This document shows positions 51,113 to 59,151 of a DNA stretch of 64,000 nucleotides, piece after piece. How positions within the stretch are numbered: position 1 is the stretch's first letter; every line of letters begins with the position of its first letter. The stretch covers positions 1 to 64,000 of the forward strand of contig NZ_JAWDIY010000020.1 of assembly GCF_032380655.1 (NCBI RefSeq), read 5' to 3'. The notes under the pieces are model-generated. The model saw nothing but the letters and a program-made list of their open reading frames with translations. It did no database searches and had not been told where the DNA came from. The position numbers and the translations under genes were made by a program. The DNA comes from Diplocloster hominis (GTDB lineage: Bacteria > Bacillota > Clostridia > Lachnospirales > Lachnospiraceae).

Positions 51113-52405
51113 CTACTCCCATTCAATCGTAGCCGTAGGCTTAGGAGACAAATCATAGCACACCCGGTTCACATTTGCCACCTCATTCATGATCCGGTCC
51201 GTGATCTTTAACAAAACCGGCCAGTCCAGCTGCTCAATCGTAGCAGTCATGGCGTCTACCGTGTTCACCGCCCGGATGATCACCGGATATTCAAAACATC
51301 TGGCGTTATTCTTCACGCCTACAGACTTAAAGTCCGGTACCACTGTGAAATACTGCCACACCTTCTTATCCAGTCCCGCTTTTTCAAACTCTTCCCGCAG
51401 GATCGCATCCGCTTCCCTCACGGCTTCCAGGCGGTCTCTGGTGATCGCTCCCAGGCAGCGCACACCCAGACCCGGCCCCGGGAACGGCTGTCTGTAAACC
51501 ATGCTGCCGGGCAGGCCCAGCTCGATACCGCAGGCACGGACTTCATCCTTGAACAGCTGTTTCAGGGGTTCTACCAGAGCAAACTGCAGATCTTCCGGCA
51601 GACCGCCTACGTTGTGATGGGACTTCACCATCTTGGCAGTTTTCGTTCCGCTCTCGATGATATCCGGATAGATCGTGCCCTGTCCCAGGAATTCGATGCC
51701 GTCCAGTTTTCTGGCCTCTTCCTCGAATACGCGGATGAATTCCGCGCCGATAATTTTCCGTTTCTGCTCCGGATCAGCCACACCGTCCAGTTTGCCCAGG
51801 AAACGTTCGGTGGCATCCACATAGACCAGGTTGGCATTCAGCTGGTTCTTGAAAACCTCGATGACACTTTCTGACTCCCCTTTTCTCATCAGTCCGTGGT
51901 TCACATGGACACATACCAGCTGGGAACCGATGGCTTTTAACAGCAGAGCCGCCACCACGGAGGAGTCCACACCGCCGGACAGCGCCAGCAGGACCTTCTT
52001 CTCTCCCACCTGACGGCGGATCAGCTCTACCTGGTCCTCGATAAAGTTCTTCATGTTCCAGTTGGCCTCTGCCTTGCAGGTGTCAAATACAAAGCGCTTC
52101 AATGCTTCCTTTTCCGGAAGGGCATCATAAACCAGCTCACACTTAGCTCCCGGATGATCCACCGCCATCATGGGAAAGCCGCATCCGTAGAGATCCGCGT
52201 CTATATCCACCGGGGTACCGTCTACGACTCTGTTTTCCCCGCCGTTTAAGATCACGCCTTTTACATTTTCCAGCGCTTTCAGTTCATCCGCCGTGATGTC
52301 ATGGGGATAAATCTCACTATATACTCCCAGATCCCGGATCTCACGGGCCAGCTCCGGATTCCTGGTGCTGCCAAGGTCTAGTATAACAATCATATCTTGT
52401 TTCAT
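51113..52405 (-). CDS. guaA: GMP synthase with degenerate, shortened glutaminase domain
   Basis: 430 residues from the ATG at 52405, after AAGGAGCAGGATAAG. The ATP-pyrophosphatase domain (about 128-310) has the P-loop LSGGVDSS and GQGTIYPD, and the dimer domain has PFPGPGLGVRCLG and ends KPTATIEWE, all normal. The N-terminal GATase domain is about 90 residues short: GVILNGGENRVVDGTP is followed directly by GFPMMAVDHPGAKCE, so the nucleophile segment GxCYGMQ and most of the catalytic His/Glu region are absent. Glutamine hydrolysis is therefore not expected; the enzyme should use free ammonia or a separate glutaminase. It converts XMP to GMP. Confidence 0.93.
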   Translation of the reverse strand: MKQDMIVILDLGSTRNPELAREIRDLGVYSEIYPHDITADELKALENVKGVILNGGENRVVDGTPVDIDADLYGCGFPMMAVDHPGAKCELVYDALPEKEALKRFVFDTCKAEANWNMKNFIEDQVELIRRQVGEKKVLLALSGGVDSSVVAALLLKAIGSQLVCVHVNHGLMRKGESESVIEVFKNQLNANLVYVDATERFLGKLDGVADPEQKRKIIGAEFIRVFEEEARKLDGIEFLGQGTIYPDIIESGTKTAKMVKSHHNVGGLPEDLQFALVEPLKQLFKDEVRACGIELGLPGSMVYRQPFPGPGLGVRCLGAITRDRLEAVREADAILREEFEKAGLDKKVWQYFTVVPDFKSVGVKNNARCFEYPVIIRAVNTVDAMTATIEQLDWPVLLKITDRIMNEVANVNRVCYDLSPKPTATIEWE

Positions 52406-52517
52406 CTTATCCTGCTCCTTATTTATAACATTCCGTTTTCTTAGCTTCCTTACCTGCTGACTCCGACTGCATTCCATGAGCCGTATCCATCCGCTCTGCC
52501 ATACAGCCGGTATCGGG

Positions 52518-53708
52518 TTAGTTGGTAAAATTATCGAAATATCCCTGAACCAGTATCACCGGGGTTCCCTTGTCTCCCGAACCGCTGGTCAGGTCACATA
52601 AAGAACCGATCAGATCCGTCAGCCTTCTGGGTGTCGTTCCCTGGGAAGCCATATTCCCCACCAGATTATCATCTTTCTCCTTGATCCGCTGGGAAATAGC
52701 GTTCGTCAGCGCTTCGCCGCTTAGATCCTTAAAATCATTGTCCGCCAGATATTTTAATTTCACTTCGTTGGGAGTCCCTTCGAGTCCCGGGGTATTCGCG
52801 ACAGATACGCAGGGGTCTGCCAGCTCCCAGATCTTTCCGACCGGATCTTTGAATGCTCCGTCACCATAAACCATGACTTCCACATGCTTTCCTGTCTTAT
52901 CCAGCATCTGTTTCTGGATCTGCATCACCAGATCCGTACAGTCTCTGGGGAACAGCTTAATGGTGTTCTCCGTAGATTTATTGGAGCCCAGCAGGCCGTA
53001 TTTTTCGTTGCAGCCGCTGCCGTCCACCGGCGCGTTCAGTATATCGTCCATACCGCATACGACCTCCGCGCCGTTTGCCATCAGGATTCTCTTGGTTCTG
53101 GCCCTGGTATGTATATCGCAGTTCAGCACTCTCTTCGTATAATCCAGGATCACCCGGGGATTATTGGCGAAGATCACTTCCACATCGGCACCCATCTCTT
53201 TGATCAGGCCGCTGTAATAATCCACATAGTCCACTCCCGTAAACTGATGCTTGTTCTCGCCGAACAGTTCTCTGTATTTTTCCAGCGTCAGAACGTCGCT
53301 GTAAGGATTCACACCGGCCTCATCCAGCTGATCCTGGGTCACCAGTTCATTCCCCACCTCATCGCTGGGATAGCTCAGCATCAGAACCACTTTCTCCGCT
53401 CCCATGGCGATTCCTCTCAGACAGATCGCGAAACGGTTTCTGGACAGGATCGGAAAGATTACGCCGATTGTTTTGCCTCCCAGCTTGGCTTTCACATCTT
53501 TTGCGATGGCCTCGATGGGCGCGTAGTTTCCCTGGGCTCTCGCCACTACGGATTCCGTAACAGAGATGACATCCCTGTCGCGGATCTCAAATCCTTCTGA
53601 TTTTGCCGCGTCCAATACGCTTTCCACTACAATATCAGCCAGTTGATCCCCTTCACGGATAATCGGACAACGAATTCCTCTGGACACAGTCCCTACTTTT
53701 CTTTCCAT
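52518..53708 (-). CDS. CofE-like protein (coenzyme F420:L-glutamate ligase family)
   Basis: 396 residues from the ATG at 53708, preceded by GCGAGGGAATACAA. The family N-terminus is present (RGIRCPIIREGDQLADIVVE, about 8-27), SVTESVVARAQGNY (about 50-63), and metal-ligand-like GDGAFKDP and CSGSGDKG-type ending (here LTSGSGDKGTPVIL). CofE adds glutamate to F420-0 in methanogens and actinobacteria. F420 is not known from this kind of bacterium and no other F420 gene is near, so this branch probably ligates another substrate. It lies 112 bp upstream of guaA in the same direction. Confidence 0.75.
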   Translation of the reverse strand: MERKVGTVSRGIRCPIIREGDQLADIVVESVLDAAKSEGFEIRDRDVISVTESVVARAQGNYAPIEAIAKDVKAKLGGKTIGVIFPILSRNRFAICLRGIAMGAEKVVLMLSYPSDEVGNELVTQDQLDEAGVNPYSDVLTLEKYRELFGENKHQFTGVDYVDYYSGLIKEMGADVEVIFANNPRVILDYTKRVLNCDIHTRARTKRILMANGAEVVCGMDDILNAPVDGSGCNEKYGLLGSNKSTENTIKLFPRDCTDLVMQIQKQMLDKTGKHVEVMVYGDGAFKDPVGKIWELADPCVSVANTPGLEGTPNEVKLKYLADNDFKDLSGEALTNAISQRIKEKDDNLVGNMASQGTTPRRLTDLIGSLCDLTSGSGDKGTPVILVQGYFDNFTN

Positions 53709-53831
53709 TTGTATTCCCTCGCTTATTTTAAGATTTTGAGTATTCAAATTTAGGCTCACAAAGACATTATAATATAAATCAACCCATAAGTAAAAAACTT
53801 TCTCGATTCTTTACAACATTTTTCGCGCTGG

Positions 53832-53980
53832 GAGGGGACTGTCCCCTTTCGGTAGATTACAAAACCTGCAAGCAAACAAGAGAGAAAGGGGACTGTCCCC
53901 GGATGCCAGCTAAAGCCCGATCCCTGTCCTTCAGACAGGTACCTTCTGCTCAAGCCAGCTTCCGGGGACAGGCCCCTTCC
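53832..53980. repeat. GGGGACTGTCCCC-type inverted repeats
   Basis: GGGGACTGTCCCCTTTC near 53835 and GAAAGGGGACTGTCCCC near 53888 form a 17-bp inverted pair with one mismatch; GGGGACAGGCCCC follows near 53963. A related GGAACCGTCCCTA lies near 36943. They lie in the CofE-AraC gap. Confidence 0.7.
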
Positions 53981-54034
53981 ACTCTTACTTTAGTATCAAA
54001 TCCGTTCCCGGCCGGAATGTGCCAGTTCCCTCTC

Positions 54035-54925
54035 TTATTTCCTTTTAACAGGAATCCAGATCGCGGCTTCATAATCCTGAGCGGTAATATTCCCTTTCGA
54101 ATACCACTCGATGTTTGCCCCCATCGCAATCTCATACTCCGGATTGTTCGGAAGCCATTCTTTAAAGATCTTCGTATTTACAGTCTGAAGAGCGGCAGGC
54201 ATCGGTCCGTCACAGCTGAACTTCGCCCACTCCATATCCGGAAAGCTATATACTGTCAGGCCTTCCGGCACATCACCGCCTGTGTACACCCCGGCCAGCA
54301 GATACCGGAACTTCCCTTCGACCCCCAGGTCGTCGATGCAGATTCCGTATTCGCCGATCTTATTATCCCATACCGCTTTCTGCAGCTCATCCGCAGGTTT
54401 TACCTGCCCTGTGAGGTACTTCATATATTGACTGCAAAACTCATCCCAGAACTTCGGTATTTCCTGATAAGACGTCTCAAAGGAAAATACCCGTTCAAAA
54501 CCGATTACCTGTAATCCCTGCATCTTTTCTACTGTGTAATTCATCTCATTTCCTCCTTGTATGGATATTCTGATTTTCAGAGGCAAGAAAGTTTTGATTT
54601 TTCCGAATTGATTCCGGATCTGCATCGGGGACAGTCCATGAAACCGCGTGAACGCTTTGGTAAAACTCTCAGGAGTATCATAGCCGTACTTATATGCCAG
54701 CTCTATCACCTTCTCATTTCCGGATATCGCATCCAGCGCCGCCAGATAAAGTCTCCTGTATCTGATATACTCCGCAGGGGTATACCCCGTCATAATCTTG
54801 AACCCCTTCTGAAAATATAAGGGGGACATATAGATCTTTTTCGCAATATCGTCCGCCCGGATATCATCGAGAAGATGGTCCTCCATATACCGGATCGCGA
54901 TCTGAAAGCTTTCTGTCCATCCCAT
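54035..54925 (-). CDS. AraC-family regulator with GyrI-like domain, next to MATE efflux gene
   Basis: 296 residues from the ATG at 54925; the GTG three codons upstream would be too close to GGAGG. AraC double helix-turn-helix (about 5-105; YGYDTPESFTKAFTRFHGLS), GyrI-like drug-binding domain (about 130-295). Divergent from a MATE exporter across 390 bp that hold a GTTGC-N4-GCAAC palindrome in the MATE promoter, so it is probably the activator of that pump. Confidence 0.9.
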   Translation of the reverse strand: MGWTESFQIAIRYMEDHLLDDIRADDIAKKIYMSPLYFQKGFKIMTGYTPAEYIRYRRLYLAALDAISGNEKVIELAYKYGYDTPESFTKAFTRFHGLSPMQIRNQFGKIKTFLPLKIRISIQGGNEMNYTVEKMQGLQVIGFERVFSFETSYQEIPKFWDEFCSQYMKYLTGQVKPADELQKAVWDNKIGEYGICIDDLGVEGKFRYLLAGVYTGGDVPEGLTVYSFPDMEWAKFSCDGPMPAALQTVNTKIFKEWLPNNPEYEIAMGANIEWYSKGNITAQDYEAAIWIPVKRK

Positions 54926-55107
54926 TTCTCTCACCTCCTGACATTATGATAGTATTTTAAAGGAATTTATTCCTGTCATTTCAAGAACAATATTGTCCGA
55001 ATCCGCATTCGTGCGCAGATCATAATACTCCTACGATTCTAACCGCTCACTCCGGTTCTGTCAAATGACAGGTCAATGCTTAAAATTCACATACTTAAAA
55101 TTCACAG

Positions 55108-55136
55108 TTGCATACGCAACCAAAAATTGCTATAAT
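55108..55136 (+). promoter_or_regulatory. Promoter and inverted repeat upstream of the MATE gene
   Basis: TTGCAT (55108-55113), 17-bp spacer, perfect TATAAT (55131-55136). The -35 is inside GTTGCATACGCAAC, an inverted repeat with arms GTTGC/GCAAC. The leader to the ATG at 55316 is about 170 nt. Nothing else is seen in the 390-bp gap 54926-55315. Confidence 0.65.
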
Positions 55137-55315
55137 AGTGACTAGTTTTTCAAAGGTATCTGGGATCTATCTGGTTTATTTGGAAGTTCACTTCATTAGT
55201 CCATACTTCTGGGAACGCACCCGGAATAGCTGCCGTCAGCTATATTATCTGCGCATAAACTCGATTAAAAGATTTTAATACTCCGAAAGATACAAAAGAA
55301 AGGAAGGCTTTTATT

Positions 55316-56734
55316 ATGGAAGAACAAGTTCAAATTATGCCGAAAAAGGAAAATCCGTTGGGCTATCAGCCAATCGGACGGCTGCTCATGAGATTCGCGC
55401 TGCCCGCGATTATCTCCATGCTGGTAAATGCGCTGTATAACATAGTTGACCAGATCTTTATCGGACAGGGGATCGGGTATCTGGGAAATGCCGCGACTAC
55501 CATCGCATTTCCGATCGTGACGATTATCCTGGCTGTATCCACCCTTCTGGGCGCCGGTGCCAGCGCGTTCGCGGCCATAAAGCTGGGGGAAAAACAGGAA
55601 GAGACCGCCGAAAAGTGTCTGGGAAATGTATTTATTCTGGGAATCGTCATGGGGATCATCGTGCTGGTCCTGGGGTTACTATTCTTAGACCCAATGTTAA
55701 AGCTGTTCGGCGCAACGGAAAATACGATGGAATATTCAAGGCAGTATACTTCGATCCTGCTGATCGGCGCGCCCTTTAATATGCTGGGCGTAATCCTGAG
55801 CAATATGGCGAGAACAGACGGGAATCCTACCCTGGCCACATACAGTATGGTGATCGGCGCTGTCCTGAATACGATTCTGGACTCGATCTATATCTTCGTG
55901 TTCCACTGGGGCGTGGTGGGAGCCGCTATCGCTACGATTACCTCTCAGATTATCTCCGCAGTGGTGCTGACCGTATACTTTATCCGCTTCAGCAATATGC
56001 GGCTTAAGACTGCCAACTTCCGGCTGCGGGGACCGATCTGTGCCAGAATGACAGCGCTGGGGGTATCCAGCGGGATCACCCAGAGCGCGGCAACCATCCT
56101 TCAGGTGGTCCTTAACAACTCCCTGGTATTTTACGGAAACCGGACTGCGATCGGAGGGGACGTGGCTCTAAGCGCCATGGGAATCGTATCAAAAATAAGT
56201 ATGATCCTGTTGTCGGTCTGTATCGGGGTCGGAATCGGTTCGCAGCCGATCCTGGGCTTTAACCGGGGAGCTAACCATCCCGGACGTATCCGCAAGACTT
56301 ACCTGTACGCCATCGCTGCCGCCACGGCGGCCTCTGTGATCGGCTGGGCCGCCTGCCAGCTGATCCCGGACGTGATCCTGAGGCTTTTTGGTACCGGTAA
56401 TGCCGACTTTACCGCATTTGCCGTCAAGTGTATGCGCATCTATATGCTGGGCATATTTACCGCCGGTTTCCAGGTGGTCTCAACCAGTTATTTCCAGTCC
56501 ACCGGGCAGCCCATGAAGGCCTCCGTCCTGTCCATGCTGCGGCAGCTTCTGCTGTTAATTCCTCTGATTCTGCTGCTGCCCATGTTCTTCGGACTGGATG
56601 GAGTGCTGTACGCGGGGCCGGTAGCAGACTTTACCTCCGCAGTGATCGTCCTGGTCTTTATCATTTATGAGATGAAAAAACTGAATAGGGACTGTCTCGC
56701 AGAACAAGGTATTCCGGCAGACAGTTTATCCTGA
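55316..56734 (+). CDS. MATE-family multidrug efflux transporter
   Basis: 472 residues, about 12 membrane helices in two homologous halves. Typical family features: FALPAIISMLVNALYNIVDQIFIGQ near the start (quoted as ALPAIISMLVNALYNIVDQI), GADFT-like region and PILGFNRGA in the second half. It would exchange cationic drugs or metabolites for sodium or protons. The divergent AraC-GyrI gene is its likely regulator. SD AAGGAAGG precedes the ATG. Confidence 0.93.
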   Translation: MEEQVQIMPKKENPLGYQPIGRLLMRFALPAIISMLVNALYNIVDQIFIGQGIGYLGNAATTIAFPIVTIILAVSTLLGAGASAFAAIKLGEKQEETAEKCLGNVFILGIVMGIIVLVLGLLFLDPMLKLFGATENTMEYSRQYTSILLIGAPFNMLGVILSNMARTDGNPTLATYSMVIGAVLNTILDSIYIFVFHWGVVGAAIATITSQIISAVVLTVYFIRFSNMRLKTANFRLRGPICARMTALGVSSGITQSAATILQVVLNNSLVFYGNRTAIGGDVALSAMGIVSKISMILLSVCIGVGIGSQPILGFNRGANHPGRIRKTYLYAIAAATAASVIGWAACQLIPDVILRLFGTGNADFTAFAVKCMRIYMLGIFTAGFQVVSTSYFQSTGQPMKASVLSMLRQLLLLIPLILLLPMFFGLDGVLYAGPVADFTSAVIVLVFIIYEMKKLNRDCLAEQGIPADSLS

Positions 56735-56799
56735 CAGCCGGCAGATAAATGAACGGGAACTGTCTCCGTTACAGAGAAAATTACAGGGACAGTTACAGT

Positions 56800-56841
56800 G
56801 GAGCCGCTGCTCTGCAGATTAACCTGCAGGACAGCGGCTCC
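56800..56841 (+). terminator. Hairpin after MATE gene
   Basis: GGAGCCGCTG pairs with CAGCGGCTCC, with an inner CTGCAG/CTGCAG pair, 65 bp after the MATE stop. The following sequence is only moderately T-rich. It could also act on the convergent anti-sigma transcript. Confidence 0.62.
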
Positions 56842-56869
56842 GGTTATTATCTCATATCTTTATATACTT

Positions 56870-56932
56870 CTTGTTTTTGTATTAGTTCCTGTTTTTGTAT
56901 TAGTTCCTGTTTTAGTATTAGTTCTTGTCTCT
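56870..56932. repeat. 18-bp tandem repeat
   Basis: TGTTTTTGTATTAGTTCC is repeated about 3.3 times between the MATE terminator and the stop of the second anti-sigma gene. Third unit has one change (TTTAGTATTAG). Confidence 0.85.
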
Positions 56933-56935
56933 GGA

Positions 56936-58486
56936 TTATTTCGCCTTCTCTGGGGATAGAGCCAGCCGCTCACCATTGATAATCACTGCGCTGATCCGTG
57001 CGGTATCCACGACGGCCGGGTACATGGTCTGGAATTGGACGGTTCCGTCCTTCTGATCCCACTGCAGTTCATCCAGCGTAATTCTGCTGCCGTCATCCAG
57101 TTCCAGCGCCATATCACTGAAGGAATCCACATCCGTCTTCATCGTCAGCTTCATGGAGATCGGCGACAAGGTCAGTCCTTCCACTTCAATTCCATTGGCC
57201 AACGTTTGATCTATATTTTCATAGACGACACTGGTATCTTCATAGTCAAGCGGGAACTCGAATTCCCAGCTGCCCTGGTACGCTGTGCGGTAGGAGCCAT
57301 CCCCGCCCAAGGCCAGGACCGCATCCTTTAACTTTTCCGGGCTTCCCAGGCCTATGAACTGCATACGGACCCCGAACTGTTCCCCATTCTCATAATCAGA
57401 TCCAACCGAAGGGTCCAGCCCCTCAAAGGTATCCAGATTAATGGCGTTAAAACCGCTGCCATGGACATTCAGGAACTCTCCGTTTTTCCTGTTCACAATA
57501 TTCATATCCGACACATCGTCCGGATTGACAGCCCCGTTCAGATTCAGGTTCAGATACAGATCACCCTCGATAAACGCCATATTATCAATCTCCATCTCCG
57601 GATAGGTCTCACTGAATTTCAACTTCTTTCCAGCCCGTTTCAGCAGATAGATATTGTGTTTTTCCAGGACGCCATCGGGTCCTTCCGACTCTGTACCGCC
57701 CCACTCCAGATAATCATCCGGTGTAACCTCACTGAAATTTTTACTCAGGGCAGCCAGATCCTCCATTTCGAATACTTTCAGGGAATTATCCGATACCCTC
57801 AGATCGTTAATACTGATCTTTAACTGGTGCCCCGCCACCGAATCGACCCCTTCAAATCTCAGGGTCTCCTTGATCAGGAAGGTCGCCTTTCCGGGTACGC
57901 TGCCGTCATCGATTCTGGTAGCCCCGCAATATTGACCCATGGCAGCGCCGTCCAGCTGCAGATATATTTCCCCGAACTGGAACTGTTTTAACTCCTCCGC
58001 GGTTTCTCCCGCAAAAGGCTGCCCGTCAAGCGTCTCCACGTCAAAAGCCAGATATAGGGAATTTCCATCGCCGACGATTCCTCTCGCCGTAAAGGATAAC
58101 CCTGCGTTCTCCGCTTTCTGGAACAGAATACTTCCCGCCTGAGTAAGGAACGGATGATCCGCCTCCACCGGTTCCATCGCCGGAGCGGGGGAACCGCCTG
58201 CCGTGTCCGGAGCCGGATTCTGCCCTTCTGACGGCTTCATAAATATATTTTTAAATATTTGATTGAGATTAATCTGTTCCGCCACCACAGGGATAGACAG
58301 GCAGAGAACCAATACCGCAGCCAAAACCACCGCGGCCCTTAGCGGGAATCTCCTCTTCTTTTGACCCTGCCGTTCCTGCGGAAGGCTCACTTTGATCCGC
58401 TCCATGCGCTCATCAAATCCCTCAGGAACCCGTATGGATTCCCTGGACGCCATATCCTTTATCTTTTTATCTATACTATCCTGCAT
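56936..58486 (-). CDS. DUF4179-type anti-sigma factor (second copy)
   Basis: 516 residues. Short cytosolic N-terminus (1-48; SIRVPEGFDERMERIKVS), one membrane helix about 50-68 (LRAAVVLAAVLVLCLSIPVV), then a DUF4179/DUF5643 extracytoplasmic region of about 440 residues rich in beta strands. Co-directional with, and 16 bp after, an ECF sigma gene, hence a sigma/anti-sigma pair. It shares layout but little sequence with the protein at 23.4-24.5 kb. SD AAGGAGAGG. Confidence 0.82.
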   Translation of the reverse strand: MQDSIDKKIKDMASRESIRVPEGFDERMERIKVSLPQERQGQKKRRFPLRAAVVLAAVLVLCLSIPVVAEQINLNQIFKNIFMKPSEGQNPAPDTAGGSPAPAMEPVEADHPFLTQAGSILFQKAENAGLSFTARGIVGDGNSLYLAFDVETLDGQPFAGETAEELKQFQFGEIYLQLDGAAMGQYCGATRIDDGSVPGKATFLIKETLRFEGVDSVAGHQLKISINDLRVSDNSLKVFEMEDLAALSKNFSEVTPDDYLEWGGTESEGPDGVLEKHNIYLLKRAGKKLKFSETYPEMEIDNMAFIEGDLYLNLNLNGAVNPDDVSDMNIVNRKNGEFLNVHGSGFNAINLDTFEGLDPSVGSDYENGEQFGVRMQFIGLGSPEKLKDAVLALGGDGSYRTAYQGSWEFEFPLDYEDTSVVYENIDQTLANGIEVEGLTLSPISMKLTMKTDVDSFSDMALELDDGSRITLDELQWDQKDGTVQFQTMYPAVVDTARISAVIINGERLALSPEKAK

Positions 58487-58502
58487 GAGAACCTCTCCTT
58501 TC

Positions 58503-58964
58503 TTAAATAAGGTGTTTCAGCTTTGCTCTGGCTCTGGTCAGACGTGATTTCACAGTTCCAATGGGAATATCCAGGATCATACTGATCTCCTTTAAGCTCA
58601 GGTCTTCGTAGTAAAAGAGGATGGTAACCACCCGGAACTCATCATCCAGAGTATTTACCAGGTCCCACAGCTCATAATGGGAATCCTCGGTAGGGATATC
58701 GGTACCGGGCGCATCCTCCAGATAATCGGTCCTCCCCCGTTTCCTGGCAATTCTGTATGACTCATGAACGACGATTTTCATAATCCACGGCCGGAATTTA
58801 TCAGGATTCTTTAATTGATTCCTCTTTTCATAAGCCTTCAGTATGCTTTCCCCTACCGCATCCTCAGCATCTTCATCATGGTATAAGATTCCTCTGGCTA
58901 CCCGGAACATGCGCCGCTGGTATTGTTCGATATAATTGCAGAATGTTTCTTTTCCTATATCCAT
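58503..58964 (-). CDS. ECF-type RNA polymerase sigma factor (second copy)
   Basis: 153 residues. Sigma-2: QYQRRMFRVARGILYHDEDAEDAVGESIL (quoted as RVARGILYHDEDAEDAVGES; about 14-33) and RPWIMKIVVHESYRIARKRG. Sigma-4: LKEISMILDIPIGTVKSRLT (about 122-141). It would direct transcription when released from the membrane anti-sigma protein encoded next. Intact; typical length for the family. Confidence 0.92.
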   Translation of the reverse strand: MDIGKETFCNYIEQYQRRMFRVARGILYHDEDAEDAVGESILKAYEKRNQLKNPDKFRPWIMKIVVHESYRIARKRGRTDYLEDAPGTDIPTEDSHYELWDLVNTLDDEFRVVTILFYYEDLSLKEISMILDIPIGTVKSRLTRARAKLKHLI

Positions 58965-59151
58965 TGGCCCTATCCTTTCCTCTTTGATCTAAGCCTTGTA
59001 CAATGCTTATACTATATAGACACCCCTGCCATTAGAAAGGTTCCCGCAAGTTATGAATATCTTATTGTATAAATAAATCCGAAAAAAGCCATGGATCTAT
59101 TCCACAGCTCTTTCCTCTCATCCTTTCAGCACCACCTGCATGAATCAGGTT

